From Micromonospora avicenniae (lineage in GTDB: Bacteria; Actinomycetota; Actinomycetes; Mycobacteriales; Micromonosporaceae), in the NCBI RefSeq assembly GCF_900156065.1, contig NZ_FTNF01000007.1, positions 1-64,000 of the forward strand: a DNA stretch of 64,000 nt, written 5' to 3'. Each line of letters starts with the position of its first letter. The stretch's first letter is position 1. Of this stretch, positions 57,369-64,000 are shown piece by piece. The position numbers and the translations under genes are program-made. The notes beneath the pieces were generated by a model, which saw only the letters and a list, made by a program, of their open reading frames with translations, did not search any database and was not told where the DNA came from.

Positions 57369-59448
57369 GCAGGACATCGGGGCGGGAGGCGTGCAACGCC
57401 TCCAGATAGTGGGCGAGCGGCCCGATCGACGTCCGGTAGGGCGACACGATCGTCTCCAGCCGCACATGGTCGCCCCAGGCCTCCCACTGTTCACGGAACC
57501 GGTCCGCCTCCGGGTCCTCGGGGGCGATGTGCACGGCCAAGGTCGGCTGGCGCAGCGACGCCGCGTACGCCAGCGCCCGCAGCGACGCCCGGTTCAGGCG
57601 GGCGACCGGCACCACCACGAGGTGACGTACCTGCTGCGGAAGCTCCTGGGCCTCGGCCGGCGCCCCTGGTTCGGCTGCGCCGGGCAGCGGCACCGCGGTG
57701 AGCGCCGGCCCGGGACGCCGGCCGTCCGGCGGCGGGTGCAGCGCCAGTGACCGTTGCAGCCGCCGGTAGTGCCGGTGGATGGCGAGCGCGAGCAACACCA
57801 GCAACGGCACGGCGACGACCACCACCCAGGCGCCCTCGGTGAACTTGGTGATGGCGGCGGTCACCAGCACCAGACCGGAGAGGAGCGCGCCGAGCGCGTT
57901 GATCGCCGCGCGCCGGCGCCAGCCTCGGTTGCGCCGCCGGTGCCAGTGCACCACCATGCCGCTCTGCGACAGGGTGAAGGCGAGGAAGACCCCGACCGCG
58001 TAGAGCGGGATGAGCGCCTCGGTACGGCCGCGGAACACCAGGAAGACCACTCCCGCCGTGACCGCGAGCGCGATCAGGCCGTTGCTGAACGCCAACCGGT
58101 CCCCCATGTGCAGGAACCGGCGCGGCGCGTGGCCGGCCCGAGCCATGAAGAAGAGCAGCCGGGGGAACCCGTTGAACGCGGTGTTCGCAGCCAGCAGCAG
58201 GATCAGCGCGGTGGCCGCCTGCACCAGCGCGTACCAGGGGCCGGTGGGGAACGTGGCTCGGGCGAGTTGCGACAGCAGGGTCTTCTCCGGGGTGGGCACC
58301 AGCCCGGTCAGGTGGATCAGAACGGTCAGCCCGACGAAGAGCACGACCAGCATCCCGATCATCCAGCTCAGCGTCGTACGGGCGTTGCGCCATTCGGGCC
58401 GGCGGAACGCGGGGACGGCGTTCGACACGGCCTCGATGCCGGTCATCGACACGGCCCCGGATGCGAACGCGCGCAGCACCAGCAGCAGCCCCAGCCCTTC
58501 GGTGGCCGGCACCGGCGGCGGCGGGACCGGTTCGAAACCCCGCGCGCCGGCGCGCGCGTAGCCGACCAGGAGCACCGCGAGCAGCGCGACGATGAAGGCG
58601 TACGTGGGCCAGACGAAGAGGTTACCGGCGGCGCGCACCCCGCGCAGGTTTCCCGCGAGCAGTACGAGGATCGTCAGCAGCCCGAGCGGCACGGTGTACC
58701 GGGCCAGGCTGGGCAGCGCCGAGGTGACCGCGTGCACCCCGGCCGCCACCGACACCGCCACGGTCAGCACGTAGTCGACCATCAGGCCGGCTGCGGCGGC
58801 TAGCCCCGGCCGGACGCCGAGGTTGTCCAGGGCCACCACGTAGGAACCGGCGCCGTGCGGGTAGGCGACCACGGTCTGCCGGTAGGACAGGCCCACCGTG
58901 ACCATGAGCACGGCCAGCAGAGCGGTGAGTGGTAGCGACAGACCGAGCGCACCGCCGCCGGCCAGCACCAGCACGGTCAGCATCGCCTCCGGCCCGTACG
59001 CCACCGAGCTGAGCAGGTCGGAGGAGAGCACCGGGAGCGCCACCAGCTTGCGCATCCGCTCGTAGAGCACCGCCGCGCTGGTCAGCGGCGGGCCGAACAT
59101 CGCCCGCCGGCAACGGGACAGCGCCCGACCTGCGCGGGTGCCGGGAATGTTCGCCGGCTCGGTCGCCACCAGTTCGCCCGGCTCCCCCGCCGTGAACATG
59201 GCGATCGGCGCGAGCCGACCGAAGCGGCCGGGTGCCGGCTCGGCCCGGCTCCGTTCGAGCGTCGGATCCAGCGGCAGCCGCTCCGGATCGGGTGGGGCGC
59301 CGTCCGGGGGGACCCGCCAGTGCTCGCCGATGCGGCGTAGCGCCCCCAGTTCCTCCTGGTCCAGCGGTGGGAACTCGGCCGAGGGCGTGACCACCGTCCC
59401 CGGCCCAACCTCGCGCCCTTCACCACCCCCGTCCCCGCGCCCGCGCAT
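57226..59448 (-). CDS. APC-superfamily permease, KimA-like potassium transporter
   Basis: 740 residues, ATG with GGAGGGCGGGT upstream. A ~130-residue N-terminal extension precedes ~12 helices; the first reads LPVLSSDLLSSVAYGPEAML, matching the SSD..SSVAYGPE mark of KimA (YdaO). SYRQTVVAYPHGAGSYVVAL follows. The ~190-residue cytosolic end (HLVVVPVARLNRASLRALAY) is a USP-like domain with TLAVHIAPEDPEADRF. KimA imports K+ with protons and is inhibited by c-di-AMP in Bacillus; that regulation here is inference. Its 3' end overlaps the convergent membrane gene by 143 bases. Confidence 0.88.
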   Translation of the reverse strand: MRGRGDGGGEGREVGPGTVVTPSAEFPPLDQEELGALRRIGEHWRVPPDGAPPDPERLPLDPTLERSRAEPAPGRFGRLAPIAMFTAGEPGELVATEPANIPGTRAGRALSRCRRAMFGPPLTSAAVLYERMRKLVALPVLSSDLLSSVAYGPEAMLTVLVLAGGGALGLSLPLTALLAVLMVTVGLSYRQTVVAYPHGAGSYVVALDNLGVRPGLAAAAGLMVDYVLTVAVSVAAGVHAVTSALPSLARYTVPLGLLTILVLLAGNLRGVRAAGNLFVWPTYAFIVALLAVLLVGYARAGARGFEPVPPPPVPATEGLGLLLVLRAFASGAVSMTGIEAVSNAVPAFRRPEWRNARTTLSWMIGMLVVLFVGLTVLIHLTGLVPTPEKTLLSQLARATFPTGPWYALVQAATALILLLAANTAFNGFPRLLFFMARAGHAPRRFLHMGDRLAFSNGLIALAVTAGVVFLVFRGRTEALIPLYAVGVFLAFTLSQSGMVVHWHRRRNRGWRRRAAINALGALLSGLVLVTAAITKFTEGAWVVVVAVPLLVLLALAIHRHYRRLQRSLALHPPPDGRRPGPALTAVPLPGAAEPGAPAEAQELPQQVRHLVVVPVARLNRASLRALAYAASLRQPTLAVHIAPEDPEADRFREQWEAWGDHVRLETIVSPYRTSIGPLAHYLEALHASRPDVLLTVVVPEVVVRGPWQRLLHSRAEHRLRRALRALPGVVVTSLPVHLAD

Positions 59449-59475
59449 ACCCGCCCTCCCGTACGCCCCTTCCCC

Positions 59476-59535
59476 GCACTTTCACGGAAAGTGGCCGCTT
59501 CGGCGGCGGAATGGCAACTCTTTCAGAGAAAGTGC
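59476..59535. repeat. inverted repeat with GCACTTTC ends
   Basis: GCACTTTC at the left end pairs with GAAAGTGC at the right, while CACTTTC-ACG-GAAAGTG and CTTTCAGAGAAAG form nested smaller hairpins. It lies in the short gap between two minus-strand genes. The TTTC-GAAA pattern resembles a short dispersed palindrome of Micromonospora rather than a simple terminator; the element may also end the EamA transcript. Confidence 0.6.
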
Positions 59536-59548
59536 GCCCGCCGGGTCG

Positions 59549-60520
59549 TCAGCGGGGGGTGGGGTGGGGGGTGGCGTCCGGCGGGGCGAGGGCGGAGGCG
59601 GAGGCGAGGGCGGGGGCGGGGCGGCGGGACGCGCCGAGCACCACCACGACCACCCCGGCGAGCAGCAGCGCCAGACCGGGCAGGGCGAGCGGTCGGGGCA
59701 ACTGGCCGAGCCAGACCCAGCCGATCAGGGCCGCGCCCGGCGCCTCCAGCAGGATCAGCACACTCACCGTGGTGGCGGAGACCCGCCGCAGCGCGTAGTT
59801 GAACATCGAGTGCCCCAACAGCTGGGCCCCCGCCACCAGGGCGAGGATGGCCAGCCAGGTACGGCCGTCGAAACCGGTCACCCGTACACCGCCGGCCAGG
59901 CAGACGACCAGCAGGATCAGCGAGCACACGCCGTAGCAGACGGTGGTGTACGTGGCGGTGCTGACGCTGACCCGGGCCCGTTCGCCGAACGCGGTGTAGA
60001 TCGCCGCGAACATGCCGCCGGCCACCGCGAGCAGGTCACCGGCGAACGCTCGCCCGGAGACGGCGAAGTCTGCGCCGGTGGCGAACACCGCGCCGGCGAC
60101 TGCGACCCCGATGCCCGCCCACACCACCGGCGGCAACCGTCGCCCCTGGCCGCGGGCGATCAGCCCCTGCCACACCGGCTGGGTGGCGCCCAGGGCGGTC
60201 GCCGCAGCCACCGAGGTGAGCTGGGCGCTCGGCATCCAGGTGGCGAAGTGCGCGGCGAGCGCGACGCCGGAGAGCACGCAGTACAGCCCTTCACGCCGTC
60301 CGGCACCGACGGTGAGCGCGCGCAGCTCCGCGCGGCGCCGGACCGCCGAGAACGGGCCCAGCAGCGCGACCGAGAGCAGGTTCCGCCAGAACGCGACGGC
60401 CAGCGCGGGGGCGGCCGCGAACGCGATCAGTGGTGCGGACGACGAGACGGCGACCACGGCGAGGGCGAGCGCCCCGACGGTCATCGGGTCGAGCGGCGGG
60501 CGGTGCTGAGCTGGGGACAC
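59549..60520 (-). CDS. EamA-family (DMT) transporter
   Basis: 323 residues, GTG at 60520 with AGGA nine bases upstream; a TTG at 60529 is an alternative. Ten helices in two five-helix EamA repeats: MTVGALALAVVAVSSSAPLI, FWRNLLSVALLGPF and SAQLTSVAAATALGATQPVW in the first, YTTVCYGVCSLILLVVCLAG and ATTVSVLILLEAPGAALIGW in the second. Drug/metabolite exporter family; substrate unknown. The ~30-residue tail is Ala/Pro-rich. Confidence 0.92.
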   Translation of the reverse strand: MSPAQHRPPLDPMTVGALALAVVAVSSSAPLIAFAAAPALAVAFWRNLLSVALLGPFSAVRRRAELRALTVGAGRREGLYCVLSGVALAAHFATWMPSAQLTSVAAATALGATQPVWQGLIARGQGRRLPPVVWAGIGVAVAGAVFATGADFAVSGRAFAGDLLAVAGGMFAAIYTAFGERARVSVSTATYTTVCYGVCSLILLVVCLAGGVRVTGFDGRTWLAILALVAGAQLLGHSMFNYALRRVSATTVSVLILLEAPGAALIGWVWLGQLPRPLALPGLALLLAGVVVVVLGASRRPAPALASASALAPPDATPHPTPR

Positions 60521-60624
60521 GGGGAGCAATCCTCACACGACCCGGACCGACACTTACCGTCAGCACTCCGTTACGATCACGCGGTCCGCGCCGGCGACCC
60601 CCTCACGCCCGGAGGCGCTCCCCC

Positions 60625-61374
60625 ATGCCCAGGTTCCAGGCGGTGCTCTTCGACTTCTTCGGCACGCTGACCCGGTCCGTTCAGCGTGGCGCAGGCCACC
60701 ACGGCACCGCAGAACTGCTCGGCTGCCCCACCGACACGTTCACGGCGGTGTTGGACCGGACGTTCTACCAACGGGCCAGCGGCCGGTTCGGCAATGCCGA
60801 GGCGACCCTGCGCTGGGTCTGCGCGCAGGCCGGCGTACACCCGTCGGACGGCGCGGTCCGCGCGGCCGTGGCGTCCCGGCACCTGGCGGTACGCGCCGAC
60901 ACCCGGCTCCGGCCCGACGCGGTGCCGACGCTGGCTGGGCTGCGCCAGCGTGGACTGCGCACCGGCCTCATCAGCGACTGCACCCACGAGCTGCCGGCCT
61001 TCCTGCCGGACCTGGCCATCGCCCCACTGCTCGACGTGCGGATCTTCTCGGTACAGGTGGGGCGCTGCAAGCCGGATCCGGAGCTCTACCTCGCGGCGTG
61101 CCGGCGGCTCGGGCTGGCCCCGCGAGAGTGTCTCTTCGTCGGCGACGGTGGTAGCCAGGAGCTCACCGGCGCGGAGCGGGCCGGGTTGACCGCGGCCCGG
61201 CTGGCCGCGCCGGACCTCGCCGAACACATGGTGTTCAACGCCGATCTCGACTGGCGCGGCCCGGTGCTCGGTTCGCTGAGCGAGGTGCTCGATCTGGTCG
61301 ACGCCGGCGGCGACCAGATCGGGCCGGCGACGGAACGGTACGCCCCGATCACCGCCGGCCGGCCGCCCGCCTGA
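60625..61374 (+). CDS. HAD-family hydrolase
   Basis: 249 residues, GGAGG nine bases before ATG. Motif I VLFDFFGTLTRSV (nucleophile Asp 10), motif II GLISDCTHELPAF (Ser/Thr position is Ser), motif III Lys in VGRCKPDPELYLAACRRL, motif IV CLFVGDGGSQELTGAERAGL. A subclass I (C1-cap) hydrolase of the haloacid dehalogenase/epoxide hydrolase-like type. Substrate not predictable. Confidence 0.92.
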   Translation: MPRFQAVLFDFFGTLTRSVQRGAGHHGTAELLGCPTDTFTAVLDRTFYQRASGRFGNAEATLRWVCAQAGVHPSDGAVRAAVASRHLAVRADTRLRPDAVPTLAGLRQRGLRTGLISDCTHELPAFLPDLAIAPLLDVRIFSVQVGRCKPDPELYLAACRRLGLAPRECLFVGDGGSQELTGAERAGLTAARLAAPDLAEHMVFNADLDWRGPVLGSLSEVLDLVDAGGDQIGPATERYAPITAGRPPA

Positions 61375-61388
61375 CGGTCCTGCGGCGG

Positions 61389-61901
61389 TCAGCGGCGGCG
61401 GACCCGGTGCAGCCGGAACGGCCGACGGGTCGCCCGCGCGGCCGGGGTTTCCCGGGGCGGTTCGGCGAGCGAGCCGGTTGGCAGAGCCGCGCCGGAGACC
61501 GGGTCGCCGGCCGGCGTGAGCCGGGTCAGCGCACAGCCCTCGTCCGCCCAGCGCTGCATCAGGTCGGTGGCGGACCCGGGGGCGTTCAGCCGTTTCGCCG
61601 CGACCAGCGGCGCGACGGTCTCCCACTCCTCGGTGCCCGGCAGCACCCGATCGACCCGGGCCGGCCAGGTCACGATCCGCCCGCCGTGGTCGCCACGCAT
61701 GGTGACGTGCGCCCCGGTCGCCTCGGCCAGCCCCGGCGCCGTCTGCTCGCCGGGACCGCTGATCACGAGCAGCGCGCCCTCCAACGGGGCGCACCAGAGC
61801 GTCCGCGCCGGGCCGCCGGACACGCTCACCCAGACCACCGCGGCCTTCTTGATCGCCTCGTCGACCAGGGGCGTGCTGTGCCGCCCGTCCTCGTCCGTCA
61901 C
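61389..61901 (-). CDS. hypothetical actinobacterial protein, split-barrel-like
   Basis: 170 residues: VDEAIKKAAVVWVSVSGGPA, RTLWCAPLEGALLVISGPGE, HVTMRGDHGGRIVTWPARVD, EWETVAPLVAAKRLNAPGSA, ending in an Arg/Pro-rich basic tail. The beta pattern and W.W-type positions resemble flavin split barrels (PPOX-like), though no binding residues are clear. Conserved beside HAD genes in the family as far as I know; function unknown. Confidence 0.75.
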   Translation of the reverse strand: MTDEDGRHSTPLVDEAIKKAAVVWVSVSGGPARTLWCAPLEGALLVISGPGEQTAPGLAEATGAHVTMRGDHGGRIVTWPARVDRVLPGTEEWETVAPLVAAKRLNAPGSATDLMQRWADEGCALTRLTPAGDPVSGAALPTGSLAEPPRETPAARATRRPFRLHRVRRR

Positions 61902-61951
61902 AGCGTTCTCCTCCGTTGTCCGACCCGGGTCCGCGTTCCCCTACGCAGCGT

Positions 61952-62821
61952 TCAGCCGACGAACGGCGGCACCATGATCTCGCCCCGGGCCACCGGGACG
62001 ACCTGGCCCGCCACCGTGGTTCCCACTGCGGCACCGTTCGCCGCGGTGACCGTGCAGGCGAGCGACGACGGGCGGTTGATCTCGATGCCCTGCCGGACGG
62101 TGTAGCTGGAGCGGCCGTCGCCGGGCAGGAGACCGCTGGCCACCAACCACACGCCGAGGCCCAGCGCCGCCGACCCGGTCGCCGGGTCCTCCGGAACCCC
62201 CATACCGGGCACGAAGACCCGGCTGTGCGCCGTTTCGGTCGACGGGTCCCAGGAGAACACGCAGACATGGTCCACACCGAGCCGCTGCGCCGCCGCCGAG
62301 TCGACCCGGGCGCGGGCCACCGCGTCGGGGCGGACCGGCAGGTACGGGAACTCCAGCCCGCAGCCGGCGACCCGGGGTGCCGGGCCGGCGTGGTCGGCCG
62401 CGGTGAGACCCGCGATCGCCAGCAGCGGCTCCGGGTCCAGTTCGGGCCCCAGGGTCGGTACGCCGCCGGTCAACGTCGCCCCCGTCTCGGTGACCTGGAT
62501 CGGCATGATGCCGGCCGTGCACTCCTGTGCGACCTGGCCGACGCCGAACACGCCCCGTCGGGCGGCCACCACGGCGGCACCGACACTCGGATGGCCGGCG
62601 AACGGCAGTTCGTCCGTCGGGGTGAAGATGCGAGCCCGGTAGGTGGCGCCGGCCTGGGTGGGGGGCAGCACGAACACCGTCTCGGAGAGGTTGAACTCCA
62701 GTGCGAGTGCCTGCATCTGCTCGGTGGCCAGGGCCTCGGCACCGAACACCACCGCCAGCGGGTTTCCGGCGAACGGGCGGTCGGTGAAGACGTCCACGAT
62801 CTCGTAGGACAAGGTCGACAT
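61952..62821 (-). CDS. PhzF-family isomerase
   Basis: 289 residues, ATG at 62821. YEIVDVFTDRPFAGNPLAVV, LALEFNLSETVFVLPPTQAG with the catalytic Glu, LPFAGHPSVGAAVVAARRG, and FVPGMGVPEDPATGSAALGL are the PhzF hallmarks. Members fold like diaminopimelate epimerase; the phenazine enzyme isomerises trans-2,3-dihydro-3-hydroxyanthranilate, while most homologues act on unknown substrates. No phenazine genes are near. Divergent from the MgtE_N gene with only 33 bases between, so promoters must overlap. Confidence 0.93.
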   Translation of the reverse strand: MSTLSYEIVDVFTDRPFAGNPLAVVFGAEALATEQMQALALEFNLSETVFVLPPTQAGATYRARIFTPTDELPFAGHPSVGAAVVAARRGVFGVGQVAQECTAGIMPIQVTETGATLTGGVPTLGPELDPEPLLAIAGLTAADHAGPAPRVAGCGLEFPYLPVRPDAVARARVDSAAAQRLGVDHVCVFSWDPSTETAHSRVFVPGMGVPEDPATGSAALGLGVWLVASGLLPGDGRSSYTVRQGIEINRPSSLACTVTAANGAAVGTTVAGQVVPVARGEIMVPPFVG

Positions 62822-62854
62822 GTTGGTAAACCCTAGGCGCTTAGGCTGGTGGCC

Positions 62855-64000
62855 GTGACATCCCCGACCCGCGTCTACCTCGCCCGGCTCGCCGGAGTTG
62901 CCGTCTTCGATCCGAACGGTGACCTGGTCGGCCGCGTCCGCGACGCAGTCGCCCGACTCCGGCCCACCCAGCGACCGGAGATCGTGGGCCTGGTGGCCGA
63001 GATGCCGATGCGCCGGCGGATCTTCCTCTCCATCAACCGGATCACCTCGATCGACGCGGAAGCCGTCGTACTCGGCACCGGCACGCTCAACCTGCGCCGC
63101 TTCGAGAAGCGCCCGAACGAACTGCTGGTGCTCCAGGAACTGCTGGACCGGCGGGTGCAGCTGGACCCGGGCGGCCAGTCCGGCGCGGTGGTCGACGTGG
63201 CGATGGAATGCAGCCGGGGCGGCGAGTGGAACCTCACCCGGGTGGCCGTACGCGAGCAGACCGGGCGGCTCGCCCGCCGCGGCCACCTGCACCAGGTCGA
63301 GTGGGAACGGGTACGGGGGCTGACCGGGATCGCCGACGCCCGGGGTACGGCGAACCTGCTCGCCGTGCTCGAGGACATGCGCCCGGCCGACCTGGCGAAC
63401 GTGCTGCAGGACCTGCCGGACGCGCGGCGCAACGAGGTGGCCGCCGCGCTCGACGACGAGCGGCTGGCCGATGTGCTCAGCGAGTTGCCCGAACGGGACC
63501 AGGTGGAGATCCTCGCGGCGCTGGACCGGGAGCGGGCCGCCGACGTGCTGGAGGAGATGGATCCGGACGACGCCGCCGACCTGCTCAACGAGCTGCCCCC
63601 ACCCGAGCAGGACGTGCTGCTCGACCTGATGCAGCCGGACGAGGCCGACCCGGTGCGGCAGCTGCTCAAGTACAGCCCGGGCACCGCGGGAAGCGTGATG
63701 ACCTCCGAGCCGGTCATCATGCCGCCGGACGCCACCGTGGCCGAGGCGCTGGCGCGAATCCGGGAGCCCCAGCTCTCCCCCGCGGTGGCGGCGCAGGTCT
63801 TCGTGGCCCGCGCCCCGATGACCACGCCCACCGGGCGCTATCTGGGCATGGTGCACTTCCAGCGGCTGCTCCGCGAGCCGCCGGCCGACCTGCTCGGCGG
63901 GGTCGTGGTCAACGACATCGACCCGCTGCAACCGGCCACCCCGCTGCCGGAGATAACCCGCCGAATGGCCACGTACGACCTGGTCGCCATGCCGGTCATC
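62855..64000 (+). CDS. MgtE_N/CBS-domain protein, cut by right edge
   Basis: Open from GTG 62855 to the edge (382 codons, no stop). A PRC-barrel-like region (RVYLARLAGVAVFDPNGDLV, GRVRDAVARLRP) opens the protein, then an MgtE N-terminal superhelix with Asp/Leu-rich repeats (ADLANVLQDLPDARRNEVAA, DVLSELPERDQVEILAALDR, ADVLEEMDPDDAADLLNELP), followed by a CBS domain (VMTSEPVIMPPDATVAEALA). No helices for transport are in view, so it is the soluble MgtE_N type common in actinobacteria, probably Mg2+-responsive. The C-terminus is outside the window. Confidence 0.88.
   Translation, partial: MTSPTRVYLARLAGVAVFDPNGDLVGRVRDAVARLRPTQRPEIVGLVAEMPMRRRIFLSINRITSIDAEAVVLGTGTLNLRRFEKRPNELLVLQELLDRRVQLDPGGQSGAVVDVAMECSRGGEWNLTRVAVREQTGRLARRGHLHQVEWERVRGLTGIADARGTANLLAVLEDMRPADLANVLQDLPDARRNEVAAALDDERLADVLSELPERDQVEILAALDRERAADVLEEMDPDDAADLLNELPPPEQDVLLDLMQPDEADPVRQLLKYSPGTAGSVMTSEPVIMPPDATVAEALARIREPQLSPAVAAQVFVARAPMTTPTGRYLGMVHFQRLLREPPADLLGGVVVNDIDPLQPATPLPEITRRMATYDLVAMPVI

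Noticed and set aside
61952..62821. Phenazine biosynthesis cluster
   Set aside because: Only a PhzF-fold gene is present; most members are unrelated to phenazines.
62832..62845. CCTAGGCGCTTAGG as an operator shared by PhzF and MgtE_N genes
   Set aside because: Short, imperfect and within a 33-base gap where core promoter sequences must also lie; not enough to call a site.

Overview
The window is a 64 kb stretch of very GC-rich, gene-dense actinobacterial chromosome. Gene content points to the family Micromonosporaceae, most likely Micromonospora itself. The evidence is actinobacterial families throughout (SepX/GlpR, DUF4190, DUF2236, an Rv2578c-type radical SAM protein, conservon proteins), GTG starts, overlapping ATGA junctions, and three short palindromic repeats I recall as dispersed in Micromonospora. 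The genus call is inference. I see no rRNA, CRISPR array, prophage or complete insertion sequence.

Layout: 0-13 kb holds the end of an IS110-type transposase, rsmI, a protein O-mannosyltransferase, a two-gene exported VWA cassette, a phosphopantetheinyl transferase behind a 26-bp perfect palindrome, a Nudix hydrolase, a broken ricin-type lectin remnant, and an FAD monooxygenase. A tRNA-Ala (CGC) at 13.3 kb is followed by a repeat-rich intergenic zone. 13.9-21.6 kb is a conserved housekeeping block, syntenic from memory with mycobacterial Rv0991c-Rv0996. It carries a GGDEF protein, galU, a MoeA/gephyrin-like glp, rimJ and sepX/glpR on the minus strand, with 5-formyl-THF cyclo-ligase and a Ruc/FmdB zinc-ribbon protein divergent. 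21.8-36 kb holds mixed genes: SAF/CpaB-like, Fur, DUF2236, a RecB/Cas4-like nuclease, MarC, PHP, a SigE-type sigma factor with a membrane partner, bPH2, TrmH, MaoC, thioredoxin and an HTTM pair. Two short genes (57 and 52 aa) lie among them.

36.6-48.8 kb is the most interesting part. On the minus strand an iniB-like gene precedes two coupled dynamin-like GTPases (iniA/iniC-like). Divergently, an Hsp70-type ATPase, a LuxR-type ATPase regulator resembling IniR and a conservon-like set (NIT-domain histidine-kinase-like CvnA, roadblock CvnB, DUF742 CvnC, but no CvnD GTPase) form one translationally coupled operon, followed by an exported CBM2-like protein. The shared intergenic region has three TTAGGG repeats. 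This looks like an isoniazid-inducible-type (Ini) envelope-stress locus joined to a signalling conservon and a chaperone.

48.8-64 kb returns to metabolism and transport: a DCC protein, a radical SAM gene with a LexA box directly upstream, acyl-CoA dehydrogenase with a TetR-type operator, DUF4190 proteins, two SDRs, a CitE-like lyase, a possible Pyr4-like membrane protein, a KimA-like transporter, EamA, HAD, PhzF and, cut by the right edge, an MgtE_N/CBS protein.
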